Source: Chitinophagaceae bacterium
GTDB lineage: Bacteria > Bacteroidota > Bacteroidia > Chitinophagales > Chitinophagaceae
Reading direction: 5' to 3'
DNA: 40,268 nucleotides
NCBI GenBank assembly: GCA_008080615.1
Contig: VIKJ01000001.1
Coordinates: 16,647 to 56,914, forward strand
Numbering within the stretch: the first letter of the stretch is position 1; the number at the start of each line of letters is the position of its first letter. Below are positions 24,659 to 34,924 of the stretch, piece after piece. The translations under genes and the position numbers were made by a program. The notes beneath the pieces are model-generated. The model saw only the letters and a list, made by a program, of their open reading frames with translations, ran no database searches and had not been told where the DNA came from.

Positions 24659-26029
24659 TTATCGAATAACTTGGTCTTCTTCTTCTTTAAACAAATCAAT
24701 CAAATTGTTTTTAAATTTATCCCAGAAGCGTTCTTTTCGCGCAGTTACATCTACGGTAGTTGCAACAGGCGCTTCTTCTTCTTTTACCAATGCTGCTTTT
24801 TTGGTTAAGCCTTCTGGCACTTCAACTTTAGCAAATTTTTCTGCAAACTCTTTGTATTTATGCTCGTAGTCGTTGTATCCTTTCAGAATCAATCCAATAC
24901 AAGTAGCATACATTGGCTTTTTCAATTCATCAATATGATTGGCTGCTAAATGTTCATTAGGTAAACCAATGCGCGCATTTAACCCAGTTGTGTATTCGGT
25001 TAACTGAATTAAATGTTTTAATTGAGAACCGCCACCTGTTAAAATGATACCACCATTTAAAGCACGATGATCTAAGCCAACTTGCTTTAAGTGATAAGTA
25101 ACAAAATCTAATATTTCGCCCATTCTAGCTTGAATAATGGCAGCCAGGTTTTTAACACTTATTTCTTTTGCAGGCATGCCTTTTAAACCAGGGATGGTGA
25201 TATAAGCATTCGCTTTAGCTTCGTCTGCTAATGCAGAACCAAACTGTACTTTCATAGCTTCGGCCTGGCTTTTTAATACACCCAATCCCATACGGATATC
25301 ATTGGTAATATTTTCACCACCAAAAGGAATAACAGCAGTATGCTTTAAAATTCCTTCATAAAATACCGCTAAGTCACTGGTACCGCCACCAATATCTAAT
25401 ATGGCTACACCCGCTTCCATATCTATCTCACTCATTACAGCACTAGCAGAAGCTAGTGGTTGAAGTACCAAATCTTTGGTTTTTAACCCACTTCTATCTA
25501 CTGCACGGTGAATATTTCTAATGGCATTTCTATCTCCTGTGATAATATGAAAATTAGCACCCACTTTAACTCCATTGTATCCTACAGGATCTTTTATATT
25601 TTGAATGCTATCCACATGAAAATCCTGAGAAATCACATCAATGATTTGATCTCCGGCAGGAATAAATGTTTTGCGTTGATTATTGATGAGTTGGTCTATT
25701 TCCCAGCTTTGAATTTCTACATCGGGATCTTGACGAACAATATCTCCACGGGTTTGCAGGCTCTTGATATGATGCCCGGCAATACCTACATATACTTCAG
25801 AAATTTCTAAATCGGGATTGCTTTGAGCGCAGTTTTCTAATGCGGCCTGAATAGCTTTAATGGTTTGGTCTATATTCAACACTTGACCATGTTGAACCCC
25901 ATTGCTATTGGCACGTCCAAAGCCTAGAATCTCTAGTTTTCCATATTCATTTTTGCGCCCAGCGATAGCCGCAATTTTAGTGGTTCCGATATCCAGACCA
26001 ACAATGATGGGTGATTCATTGTGATTCAT
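24659..26029 (-). CDS. ftsA: Cell division protein FtsA
   Basis: 456 residues, actin-like ATPase that tethers FtsZ to the membrane. Phosphate-binding motifs: GLDIGTTKIAA near the N-terminus and LDIGGGTSDLAVF near residue 212. LTGGGSQLKHL is the adenosine motif. The C-terminus has an amphipathic membrane-targeting helix (FWDKFKNNLIDLFKEE). The start is 11 bp from ftsQ. Confidence 0.96.
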   Translation of the reverse strand: MNHNESPIIVGLDIGTTKIAAIAGRKNEYGKLEILGFGRANSNGVQHGQVLNIDQTIKAIQAALENCAQSNPDLEISEVYVGIAGHHIKSLQTRGDIVRQDPDVEIQSWEIDQLINNQRKTFIPAGDQIIDVISQDFHVDSIQNIKDPVGYNGVKVGANFHIITGDRNAIRNIHRAVDRSGLKTKDLVLQPLASASAVMSEIDMEAGVAILDIGGGTSDLAVFYEGILKHTAVIPFGGENITNDIRMGLGVLKSQAEAMKVQFGSALADEAKANAYITIPGLKGMPAKEISVKNLAAIIQARMGEILDFVTYHLKQVGLDHRALNGGIILTGGGSQLKHLIQLTEYTTGLNARIGLPNEHLAANHIDELKKPMYATCIGLILKGYNDYEHKYKEFAEKFAKVEVPEGLTKKAALVKEEEAPVATTVDVTARKERFWDKFKNNLIDLFKEEEDQVIR

Positions 26030-26040
26030 AAGGTATGTAT

Positions 26041-27021
26041 TTAAGTTCTTAACGGTTTTTGATTCTTTTTATTGTTTTTTGGCATCAACATTTTTGGTGT
26101 TTTTGCCTTCTTGATTGTTGGTGTTGGCTTGGTTTTTATTGTTGCCTTAACTGCAATTGTATCTTTTGGCTTTGCCAATACCGAATCCAATGCAGGTGGG
26201 AATAGCGCTATATTTTTAATCAAACTCAATGCAGCAGCGGAATCCGCAAAAGCTTTGGAAGTTCCTCTTCTTATTCCAACCACTTGGTTTTTATACTGAA
26301 CATCTAATATTTCGTAAGTATTCATCCCATTTTGCAACCAGGCAGTTTTATAAAATGCAGCTAATTTTTTAAATTTATTTTCTAGGTCGGATGCATCACC
26401 AAAGCGAATAATTTGATCCCCAATTACGGGAACCAATTCAAATTTTTTATCGGGGGTGATATCTATTTGAGCAATTTGAGCGGCAAAGAATGAATCAACT
26501 GATACATATTTAGCAATGGAAATGATTTCCTGGATTAGTGCAGTATCCACCTTTTTTTGAACGGGTATTCCGGTAAATACGGGAACCCTTGCACTTATTT
26601 TATTACTGAGGGGCAACCAAATAGCTGCAGTATCCAAATAATAAGAAGCTCCATCCGTTAAAAATACCCTGGCAATGGGCTGCCTTTCTTCTATGGTAAC
26701 TTGTAATAATTGATTGTTATCAAAAAACATTTCGGCATTCTTAACCCATTTATTTTGCTCAACCATTTGTTCTAATTGCCGCAAATTAAGTGAACTGATG
26801 GGCTTGCCAATTGCAGATCCGTTCGTATTGAGTAAGTCCATTACATCTTTTTCGTCTATGAATAGATGCTTTTCAACTCCAGAAATTTGAATACTAATGT
26901 CTTTACAAAGCTTTTGTTGTTTTTGTTGCAAAGAAGCACCAAATAATACCACCATACCAATGCCAGTTAAAACCCAGCAGGTACGTGTTAGTATTTTCTT
27001 CCAATTAAGTGGTTGCTTCAT
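26041..27021 (-). CDS. ftsQ: Cell division protein FtsQ
   Basis: 326 residues: a short cytoplasmic part, one membrane helix (about 12-29), a POTRA domain (about 40-115) and a beta domain to about 255. The last 45 residues or so are periplasmic and strongly basic, rich in K, P and T (KKAKTPKMLMPKNNKKNQK), unlike the E. coli protein. FtsQ links early and late divisome proteins. Sequence conservation is low across phyla; the assignment rests on topology and on position between murC and ftsA. Confidence 0.88.
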   Translation of the reverse strand: MKQPLNWKKILTRTCWVLTGIGMVVLFGASLQQKQQKLCKDISIQISGVEKHLFIDEKDVMDLLNTNGSAIGKPISSLNLRQLEQMVEQNKWVKNAEMFFDNNQLLQVTIEERQPIARVFLTDGASYYLDTAAIWLPLSNKISARVPVFTGIPVQKKVDTALIQEIISIAKYVSVDSFFAAQIAQIDITPDKKFELVPVIGDQIIRFGDASDLENKFKKLAAFYKTAWLQNGMNTYEILDVQYKNQVVGIRRGTSKAFADSAAALSLIKNIALFPPALDSVLAKPKDTIAVKATIKTKPTPTIKKAKTPKMLMPKNNKKNQKPLRT

Positions 27022-27024
27022 TGA

Positions 27025-28383
27025 TTAATTTTCCAGAATGATTTTTACTTGTTTAACCAATGCATCTATATCTCCTGCACCAGCCATTACAACCAGCTTT
27101 GGCTTCGTATCCTTGATATAATTTAAAAAAGCGTCTTTCTCCAAAACCTGTTTTTTTTCCAACTGCATTTTCTGCAATAGCATTTGGCTATTAACCCCCT
27201 CTATTGGTAATTCACGAGCAGGATAAATAGGCAACAGAATTACTTCATCCGCTTTATCTAAACTCAATGCAAAAGCATCGGCCTGATCTTTCGTTCTACT
27301 AAATAAATGCGGTTGAAATACCAACGTGAGTTGATCGTTGGGGAAAATACTTTTCACACCAGCAATCAACGCATTTAATTCTTCGGGGTGATGGGCATAA
27401 TCATCAATTACAATATGTTGATCGGTTTTAAGGGCATATTCAAACCTTCTTCTTACTCCTTTAAAATCGGCCACCGCAGTTCTAATTTTTCCATCACTGA
27501 TACCAATGTGCTTAGCAACTGTTACTGCAGCCAAAATATTGTCGATATTATGCAGCCCTCCCATATGCAACACCATATCGGTTAATTCCCATTTTTTTCC
27601 TACGATGGTAAAATAGTAACTACCCTTATTTACTTTAAGGTCTTTTATATGAACATCAGCTGCTGCATTTTGATGATCATAAGTATATTCATGAGCTGCG
27701 TGTAATTCTTGTTGACGAGACAAACCTAGTTTTGTTACTAAACAACCACCTTCCTTTACTTTATGAGCAAATTGTACAAAAGCATTTTCTACTTCTTCGG
27801 CAGTTCCATAAATATCTAAGTGATCGGGATCCATGGAAGTGATGACTGCCACATTAGGAAAGAGCTTTAAAAAACTTCTATCATACTCATCGGCTTCAAC
27901 TACTACCACATTGTTTTCATGGCTCCAAAAATTGGTATTATAATTAGCAGCAATCCCACCTAAAAAAGCATTGCATCCATAACCCGAATGCCTTAGTATA
28001 TGGGCAATCATAGAGGTTACGGTTGTTTTTCCATGTGTTCCTGCAACACAAATATTGAATGAGTTTTCTGTGATCCATTGTAAAATATCACTTCGTTTTA
28101 CAACAGTAAACTCATGTTGTTGATAATATACCAGCTCTGAATGGTTAGCAGGAATAGCAGGCGTATATACAACCACATCAGCATCCATTGGCGCTAGTGA
28201 TAGGTCTTCGGAATAATGAATAGCAATCCCTTCGCTTTCTAAAGCAGTAGTGAGTGGAGTAACCGTTTTATCGTATCCGCTAACATTTACACCTTTGGCT
28301 AAAAAATAGCGAGCAAGCGCACTCATACCGATACCACCGATACCAATAAAATATATTTTGTTGATTTGTGCTAATTTATTCAT
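27025..28383 (-). CDS. murC: UDP-N-acetylmuramate--L-alanine ligase MurC
   Basis: 452 residues. It adds L-alanine to UDP-MurNAc in the cytoplasm. Visible: the N-terminal Rossmann loop GIGGIGMSALA (about 14-24), ATP loop GTHGKTT (about 114-120), YDRSFL and the C-terminal DYAHHPEE motif that marks MurC. The start overlaps the murG stop by 4 nt (ATGA type). Confidence 0.96.
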   Translation of the reverse strand: MNKLAQINKIYFIGIGGIGMSALARYFLAKGVNVSGYDKTVTPLTTALESEGIAIHYSEDLSLAPMDADVVVYTPAIPANHSELVYYQQHEFTVVKRSDILQWITENSFNICVAGTHGKTTVTSMIAHILRHSGYGCNAFLGGIAANYNTNFWSHENNVVVVEADEYDRSFLKLFPNVAVITSMDPDHLDIYGTAEEVENAFVQFAHKVKEGGCLVTKLGLSRQQELHAAHEYTYDHQNAAADVHIKDLKVNKGSYYFTIVGKKWELTDMVLHMGGLHNIDNILAAVTVAKHIGISDGKIRTAVADFKGVRRRFEYALKTDQHIVIDDYAHHPEELNALIAGVKSIFPNDQLTLVFQPHLFSRTKDQADAFALSLDKADEVILLPIYPARELPIEGVNSQMLLQKMQLEKKQVLEKDAFLNYIKDTKPKLVVMAGAGDIDALVKQVKIILEN

Positions 28384-29471
28384 GCAATTAATTTCACAAT
28401 TTCGTTGGCAATGAGTTGATCTGCATTGGCAATACCCAATGGTTTTATATGATTGATTAATTGTTCCTGTGCTTCTTTGTTAAGGGCAAGCTCTACTACT
28501 TTATTCACCAATGTACTGCCTGCATCAGCGTCTTTCACTATCCAAGCAGCCTGTTCATTTACCAATTGCATGGCATTGGCAGTTTGGTGATCTTCGGCAG
28601 CATGGGGATAGGGAACCAATATAGCAGGCTTTGCCACAACAGCAATTTCAGCAACCGTCATAGCTCCCGATCTACTGATGATGATATCTGCAGCAGCAAA
28701 AGCATATTCCATATCCTGAATAAATTCACTAATGTATAAATTGCCCTTGGTTGATGTTTCACTTGCATATTTAGCTGCATTTGTTTTACCAGTTTGCCAA
28801 ATCAATTGAAGATGATTTTTTTCAAAAGCAGCAATTCCATTTAGCAAAGCTTCATTAATACTTGCTGCACCTAAGCTTCCTCCAACAGCCAATATAGTGG
28901 TAGCATGTTCATTTAAACCAAAATAAGCAATGCCTTGGCTGCGAGTAATTTGGTGATTGGCAATGGAAGAACGTATAGGATTTCCGGTAACCATTATTTT
29001 ACTAGCAGGAAAAAATTGTTCCATACCAGTAGTTGCAACAAATATTTTAGTGGCATTCTTCCCAAGTAATAGATTTGATTTTCCTGCAAAAGAATTGCTT
29101 TCGTGAATAAAAGTAGGAATGCTTTTTGATTGAGCATAACGCAAAACAGGAAAAGAAGAATATCCACCTACACCAATCACGGCATTGGGTTTAAATTTTC
29201 TGAATATAGTTTGTACTTGCAGAAAACTCAACATCAACTTATAAGGCAGATTGATATTTTTAAGAAGGGATGATCTGTTAAACCCAGCAATATCAAGCCC
29301 TTCAATAGCATATCCAGCTTTAGGCACTTTCTCCATTTCCATTTTACCTTTTGCTCCAACAAACAAAAAAGCAGCATCAGGTACAATGGCTTTGATGGCA
29401 TTGGCAATGGCAATGGCCGGAAAAATATGTCCGCCCGTTCCTCCTCCTGCTATAATAAAACGTTTACTCAA
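28380..29471 (-). CDS. murG: Undecaprenyl-PP-MurNAc-pentapeptide GlcNAc transferase MurG
   Basis: 363 residues, GT28 family, makes lipid II from lipid I on the inner face of the membrane. GGGTGGHIFPAIAIA is at about 8-22, HESNSFAGKSN near 125, GNPIR, GGSLGA, and the nucleotide-sugar site around ISRSGAMTVAEI. It is 4 bp downstream of ftsW. Confidence 0.96.
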   Translation of the reverse strand: MSKRFIIAGGGTGGHIFPAIAIANAIKAIVPDAAFLFVGAKGKMEMEKVPKAGYAIEGLDIAGFNRSSLLKNINLPYKLMLSFLQVQTIFRKFKPNAVIGVGGYSSFPVLRYAQSKSIPTFIHESNSFAGKSNLLLGKNATKIFVATTGMEQFFPASKIMVTGNPIRSSIANHQITRSQGIAYFGLNEHATTILAVGGSLGAASINEALLNGIAAFEKNHLQLIWQTGKTNAAKYASETSTKGNLYISEFIQDMEYAFAAADIIISRSGAMTVAEIAVVAKPAILVPYPHAAEDHQTANAMQLVNEQAAWIVKDADAGSTLVNKVVELALNKEAQEQLINHIKPLGIANADQLIANEIVKLIA

Positions 29472-29475
29472 TTGC

Positions 29476-30771
29476 TTAATTTGTTTCTGTTATTACTGCC
29501 GGCTGAGGCGTTATTGTTGCTGGTGTTTTTCCTTCTAACTGCTCTACATTTCTTGCAACACTTAATACAATTCCTATAGCAGCACAAGTAAATAAAAATG
29601 AACTACCCCGCATGCTTACCAACGGAAGAGTTACTCCAGTAACTGGAACCAGGTTTACATTTACCGCCATATTGGCTACCGCCTGAATTACTAATGTAAA
29701 ACTGAGCCCAAGTGCCAAGAATGCACCAAATGCATAGGGGCATCTTCTAAATATTTTAATGCACCTGAATAAAAAAACCAGGTAAATAAAAATCATAAAT
29801 GCACCACCCAATAAACCGTATTCTTCTATAATGATTGAATAAATAAAGTCGTTATACGCTTGTGGAAGAAAATTTCTTTGTTGACTATTTCCAGGACCTA
29901 AGCCAAAAAATATACCCCCGTTAGAAATAGCTATTTTAGCTTGTTGAACCTGATAGGGAGATTCTTTATCATTGGCATACATAAAATCCTGAACCCGTTT
30001 TACCCAAGTACCAAAACGACCCATCGATTTCATTTTTTCGGCCACAACGGGCTTGGCAAAATCTTCTTTTGCTTTACCATCATAAGTAAGCATGGCAACC
30101 GAAATAATAAAACCCACAGGTATCATGGCAATCAGGATGGTTAGTAAAATATGTTTCATGCTAACCCTGCCAATAAACATTAATAGTAAAGAAGTAGCAC
30201 CAGTAAGTAATGCATTAGATAAATTTGCTGGCATAATCAATGCGCAAATAATCAGCACTGGCGTTACTACCGGAAGAAATCCTTTTTTAAAGTCTTTAAT
30301 AAATTCCTGCTTTTTACTCAGCAGTTTAGAGATATACATAAACAGCGCCAGCTTGGCAAAATCACTTGTTTGTATGGTAAGATTAATGATGGGCAGTTTA
30401 ATCCAACGGCTACCATCATTAATTTTAGCACCAAAAAACAAGGTATATAATAAAAGCGGCACAGAAATCATAAACAAGATGGTGGCCACTTTAGAAAAGA
30501 AAGAATAGTTAACCCTATGCAAAAAATAAATAGTCAATAACCCAATTAACGTAAATACCAATTGTTTAAATAAATAAATATTGGCATTGCCTTTATACAT
30601 TTTATAAGCCAAAGAACCCGTTGCACTATATACTACCAATATAGATACCAACGACAATACCACTACAATACCCCAGATATATTTATCTCCGCGGGTTCTG
30701 TTTACCAGCTGGCTTCTCATGCCTTCTACGCTGGGTATTTGAGAAAATAGGGTATCGTTTATTTCGGGCAT
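29476..30771 (-). CDS. ftsW: Lipid II polymerase FtsW (SEDS family)
   Basis: 431 residues with about ten membrane helices. SEDS features: NDGSRWIKL in the extracellular loop after helix 4, the region following VQDFMYANDKESPYQVQQAKIA-like sequence with NGGIFFGLGPGNS, and the C-terminal LVSMRGSSFLFTC block. It polymerises septal glycan strands with the FtsI transpeptidase. The start is 1 bp past the murD stop codon region. Confidence 0.93.
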   Translation of the reverse strand: MPEINDTLFSQIPSVEGMRSQLVNRTRGDKYIWGIVVVLSLVSILVVYSATGSLAYKMYKGNANIYLFKQLVFTLIGLLTIYFLHRVNYSFFSKVATILFMISVPLLLYTLFFGAKINDGSRWIKLPIINLTIQTSDFAKLALFMYISKLLSKKQEFIKDFKKGFLPVVTPVLIICALIMPANLSNALLTGATSLLLMFIGRVSMKHILLTILIAMIPVGFIISVAMLTYDGKAKEDFAKPVVAEKMKSMGRFGTWVKRVQDFMYANDKESPYQVQQAKIAISNGGIFFGLGPGNSQQRNFLPQAYNDFIYSIIIEEYGLLGGAFMIFIYLVFLFRCIKIFRRCPYAFGAFLALGLSFTLVIQAVANMAVNVNLVPVTGVTLPLVSMRGSSFLFTCAAIGIVLSVARNVEQLEGKTPATITPQPAVITETN

Positions 30772-30772
30772 A

Positions 30773-32113
30773 CTACAATTCTTTCACTGCTTCTTTAAAT
30801 TGAGTTCCACGGTCTTCATAGTTCTTAAATAAATCGAAGCTGGCACAAGCTGGGCTTAACAAAACCACATCTTCTTTTGTTGCAGAACGAAAAGCAGCAT
30901 TTACCGCTTTTTTAGCACTGTCTGTTTCAATTATAACAGGAACAATGTCTTTAAAAGCTTCGATGATTTTTTTATTATCAACGCCCATACAAATAATCGC
31001 TTTCACTTTTTCTTTCACTAGTTCGGTAATGAGAGAATAGTCGTTTCCTTTATCCGTTCCGCCCAAAATTAAAATGGTAGGTTTATTCATACTCTCTAGT
31101 GCATACCAAGTACTGTTTACATTGGTGGCTTTACTGTCGTTGATGAATTCAATACCCCTCACCATTGCAACAAATTCCATTCGGTGCTCTAGGCTATGAA
31201 AATTCTTTACGGCTTCGCGGATTTTTTCCTTTCGAATACCAATCGTAGCTGCTGCAACACCCGCTGCCATCGTATTACTCTGGTTATGTTTACCCTTTAA
31301 GGCAAAATCATAAATGCTCATGCTTACTCTTTCTTCTTGGATGCGCAGCATCATCTGGTCGCCCTTGATGAAGCCGCCTTTTTTTACTTCGTGTTTCATA
31401 GAGAATGGTAGTGGGTTAGTATATGTGGTTAGTAATGGGAGTTTGTTGGTGATTACTTCGTCATCGTAATTATAAATGAAGTAATCGGAGCTTGTTTGAT
31501 TTTCGATGATCCTGAACTTGCTATTCACATAGTTCTCGAATTGATAATCATAACGATCTAAATGATCTTCGGTGATATTGAGCAAGAGGCTTACATCTGC
31601 TCTAAACGTTTTTATATCGTCTAATTGAAATGAACTTATTTCGGCTATATACCATTCTTTGGGATCTTCAGCAACCTGCCTTGCAAAAGAGTAGCCGATA
31701 TTTCCTACAAGGGCACAATCCAGTTCGGCTGTTTTACAAATATGGTATATGAGAGAGGTAGTAGTGCTTTTTCCGTTACTGCCAGTAATGGCAATTATTT
31801 TACTACTACCCTTATATCGATAGGCTAATTCAATTTCACTAATTACTTGGATTCCCTTTGCACGAATGGCTCTCATCATGTCATTCTTTTCTGGAATGCC
31901 CGGGCTCTTAACTACTTCATCTGCAGCCAAAATTCGTTCTACACTATGTGATCCTTCTTCAAATTCAATTTCTCCAAGCTGTAATTCTTTTTTATAAATT
32001 TCTTTCAGCTTACCACCATCACTTAAGAACACATCATAGCCTTGTTGCTTAGCTAATATAGCAGCACCAACTCCACTTTCGCCCCCACCTAATATGATGA
32101 TCTTTTTGGCCAC
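30773..32113 (-). CDS. murD: UDP-N-acetylmuramoylalanine--D-glutamate ligase MurD
   Basis: 446 residues. N-terminal GGGESGVGAA, ATP loop ITGSNGKSTTTSL, EISSFQLDDI, NDSKATNVNSTWYAL and the C-terminal LSPACASFDLFKNYEDRG mark MurD. It adds D-glutamate to UDP-MurNAc-L-Ala. Length is normal; it lies 6 bp after mraY. Confidence 0.97.
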   Translation of the reverse strand: MAKKIIILGGGESGVGAAILAKQQGYDVFLSDGGKLKEIYKKELQLGEIEFEEGSHSVERILAADEVVKSPGIPEKNDMMRAIRAKGIQVISEIELAYRYKGSSKIIAITGSNGKSTTTSLIYHICKTAELDCALVGNIGYSFARQVAEDPKEWYIAEISSFQLDDIKTFRADVSLLLNITEDHLDRYDYQFENYVNSKFRIIENQTSSDYFIYNYDDEVITNKLPLLTTYTNPLPFSMKHEVKKGGFIKGDQMMLRIQEERVSMSIYDFALKGKHNQSNTMAAGVAAATIGIRKEKIREAVKNFHSLEHRMEFVAMVRGIEFINDSKATNVNSTWYALESMNKPTILILGGTDKGNDYSLITELVKEKVKAIICMGVDNKKIIEAFKDIVPVIIETDSAKKAVNAAFRSATKEDVVLLSPACASFDLFKNYEDRGTQFKEAVKEL

Positions 32114-32119
32114 GTTTAT

Positions 32120-33430
32120 TTATCTAATTTTTAATGTTACAATACTCAATACCACACAAATAATGGTGATGATCCAAAACCGAACAGCAATTTTACTTTC
32201 GTGAAATCCTTTTTTCTGATAGTGATGGTGCAAAGGACTCATTAAGAAAACACGCCTACCCTCACCAAATTTTTTCTTGGTGTATTTAAAATAACTTACT
32301 TGAATAATCACACTCAATGTTTCTACAAAAAACACAGCACATAAAATAACTACTAGTAATTCTTTGCGAACAATAATGGCTAAGGATGCAATGATACCGC
32401 CCAGTGCAAGGCTTCCTGTATCACCCATAAACACCTGCGCAGGAAATGCATTGTACCAAAGAAACCCAATACAAGCACCTACCATTGCACCTACAAAAAT
32501 GGAGAGCTCACCCAAATTGGGGATATACATCACATCAAAGTAATCGGCAAAAATATAGTTACCACTTATGTATATTAATATACCCAAGCCTGCCCCTATA
32601 ATGGCACTCACGCCAGCAGCTAATCCATCTAATCCGTCTGTTAAATTGGCGCCATTTGATACAGCCGTTATGATAAATGTTACAATGAGTATATAAACTA
32701 TCCAGGTATATTTTTCAGCGCCAGGGCCAATCCAGCTAATGAGCTTACTATAATTAAACTGATGATTTTTTACAAAAGGAATAGTAGTAATGGGGGTTTT
32801 AACTTTTACAAACCTTTTCTCAATACCATTTAATTTACGCACAATGATATTTGAATCTTTTGCAAGGCGCTCCCCTTTTTGCAATTGTGCTTGGGGGCTG
32901 GTAATTACTTCGCGCTCTACAGTAACTGCATTGCTAAAATAAAGGGTAAGACCTACAATAATTCCCAATCCTACTTGTCCAATAATTTTTGAGATGCCAG
33001 CCAATCCATCAGAATCTTTTTTCTTATACGCTTCACCTTTTCCCTGAGCTTCTTTTCTTGCCCTAATTTTAAACAGATCATCTAAGAATCCAATGATACC
33101 CAACCATACGGTACAAAGAATCATTAAACGGATATATACTTTATCTAAATTGGCAAATAAAAGTGTAGGAATTAAAATACTTAGGAGGATAATAATACCG
33201 CCCATTGTTGGAGTGCCTTTTTTTTGTGCTTGGCCTTCTAAACCAAGATCTCTCACACTTTCGCCAATTTGTTTATGCTTTAAAAACAGGATAATCCTTT
33301 TACCGTAAACTGTTGCGATTACCAATGATAGAATAATAGACATGGCAATACGAAAAGTAAGAAACTGAAACAGCCCAGTACCTGGAATATGGTAAGATTT
33401 GTTTAGCCAGTTAAATAAATAGTATAGCAT
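32120..33430 (-). CDS. mraY: Phospho-N-acetylmuramoyl-pentapeptide transferase MraY
   Basis: 436 residues, integral membrane enzyme making lipid I. Conserved sites: GTPTMGG, the acidic pair in GFLDDLFKI, NLTDGLDGLA, FMGDTGSLALGG and PLHHHYQKKG. Between two helices (about residues 165-230) is an extra hydrophilic segment of about 60 residues not in E. coli MraY, seen in Bacteroidota members. It starts 4 bp after murE. Confidence 0.96.
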   Translation of the reverse strand: MLYYLFNWLNKSYHIPGTGLFQFLTFRIAMSIILSLVIATVYGKRIILFLKHKQIGESVRDLGLEGQAQKKGTPTMGGIIILLSILIPTLLFANLDKVYIRLMILCTVWLGIIGFLDDLFKIRARKEAQGKGEAYKKKDSDGLAGISKIIGQVGLGIIVGLTLYFSNAVTVEREVITSPQAQLQKGERLAKDSNIIVRKLNGIEKRFVKVKTPITTIPFVKNHQFNYSKLISWIGPGAEKYTWIVYILIVTFIITAVSNGANLTDGLDGLAAGVSAIIGAGLGILIYISGNYIFADYFDVMYIPNLGELSIFVGAMVGACIGFLWYNAFPAQVFMGDTGSLALGGIIASLAIIVRKELLVVILCAVFFVETLSVIIQVSYFKYTKKKFGEGRRVFLMSPLHHHYQKKGFHESKIAVRFWIITIICVVLSIVTLKIR

Positions 33431-33434
33431 GCTA

Positions 33435-34910
33435 TTAGTTGTTTATGTTTTTATGATTCATGGTAAATGCTTCTTGTAAAACAAGTTTATCATCAAACGG
33501 ATGTTTAACTCCTTTTATATCCTGGTATTTTTCATGTCCTTTTCCAGCTACCAATATGATGTCTTCTGGTTTTGCAACTGCAACAGCTTGTGCAATAGCT
33601 TCCTTTCTATCAACGATGGTGATGTACTTTCTTTTAGCAGAACTACTCAGTCCTGTTTCCATATCCTTCAAAATTTGTTCGGGATCTTCTGTTCTGGGGT
33701 TATCGCTGGTAAGAATCACTCGATCACTTAAATCACAGGCAGCTTGTGCCATAATTGGGCGCTTGGTTTTATCTCTATCACCACCACAACCAACAACAGT
33801 AATAATTTGCTCGTAGCCCTTGCGCAATTTTTTTATGGTAGCCAACACATTTTCCAAGGCATCAGGTGTATGGGCATAATCTACAATACCAATTATTTTT
33901 TCTTTGCTTATGATATAATCAAATCTTCCTTCGGCACCACTAAGCAAACTCAATGCAGTTAGTACTTCATCGCTATTTTGACCCAAGCAAACAGCAGCTC
34001 CGTATACAGCCAATAAATTATACGCATTAAATTCTCCAATCAATCTAAAATGCACTTCTTTATCATTCACGGTCATTACCAAACCAGTTAGTGCATTTTC
34101 TAAAATCTTCCCTTTAAATTCAGCCAATGTTTTTAAGCTATATAAATATTTAGTAGCAAGTGTATTTTGCAACATCACTTCACCACGCTTATCATCAGCA
34201 TTAGAAATGGCAAATGCAGTAGCGGGCAAATGGTCAAAAAAACTTTTTTTAACCCTTATGTATTCATCAAAAATTTTGTGATAATCTAAATGATCATGGG
34301 TAATATTGCTAAACAATGCACCTGTAAAACTTAACCCAGTAATTCTGTGTTGATGAATGGCATGGCTGCTGCATTCCATAAAAACATAAGAGCAACCATC
34401 ATTCACCATTTTTTGTAATAAAGCATTCAGGCTAATTGAATCTGGGGTAGTATGAGTAGATGGAATAACCGTATCATTAATTTGATTCTGAACGGTACTA
34501 ATTAAACCACAGCTATATCCCAGTTGTTTAAATAATTTAAATAAAACAGTAGCAATGGTAGTTTTTCCATTAGTACCAGTAACACCTACCAATTTTATTT
34601 TTGCAGAAGGATGATCAAAAAATTCAGTAGCCATTAAAGCAGCAGCTTGCTGCGTATCATTTACCAATAAATAAGTAATGCCCTCTACCAATTGTTCGGG
34701 CAATTGCATGCAAACAATGGCAACTGCTCCCATATTAATGGCCTTGGTTATATATAAATGGCCATCTTGTTGAACACCACTGATAGCAACAAATACAGTA
34801 CCGCTTACTACTTTACGGGAATCTATTTCAATAGCAGTAATAGGAATCAATAGATCGCCTATTTGCTTTTTGATTTGGATTGTTTGTACTAATTGTTGCA
34901 GTGTTTTCAT
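33435..34910 (-). CDS. murE: UDP-MurNAc-L-Ala-D-Glu--2,6-diaminopimelate ligase MurE
   Basis: 491 residues from the ATG at 34910 (MKTLQQLVQTI), the family-like start; a TTG at 34928 would overlap ftsI and add six residues. ATP loop GVTGTNGKTT, carbamylated-lysine region SIVDYAHTPDALENVL-like sequence, and TSDNPRTEDPEQI. The DNPR motif is the one that selects meso-diaminopimelate, so the peptidoglycan is probably A1-gamma type. It lies 14 bp after the ftsI stop. Confidence 0.95.
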   Translation of the reverse strand: MKTLQQLVQTIQIKKQIGDLLIPITAIEIDSRKVVSGTVFVAISGVQQDGHLYITKAINMGAVAIVCMQLPEQLVEGITYLLVNDTQQAAALMATEFFDHPSAKIKLVGVTGTNGKTTIATVLFKLFKQLGYSCGLISTVQNQINDTVIPSTHTTPDSISLNALLQKMVNDGCSYVFMECSSHAIHQHRITGLSFTGALFSNITHDHLDYHKIFDEYIRVKKSFFDHLPATAFAISNADDKRGEVMLQNTLATKYLYSLKTLAEFKGKILENALTGLVMTVNDKEVHFRLIGEFNAYNLLAVYGAAVCLGQNSDEVLTALSLLSGAEGRFDYIISKEKIIGIVDYAHTPDALENVLATIKKLRKGYEQIITVVGCGGDRDKTKRPIMAQAACDLSDRVILTSDNPRTEDPEQILKDMETGLSSSAKRKYITIVDRKEAIAQAVAVAKPEDIILVAGKGHEKYQDIKGVKHPFDDKLVLQEAFTMNHKNINN

Positions 34911-34924
34911 ATGCCTGTTCAAAA

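Noticed and set aside
32820..32940. Extra hydrophilic segment in MraY as a possible domain insertion or foreign sequence.
   Set aside because: A comparable insert is common in Bacteroidota MraY, and all catalytic motifs flank it normally.
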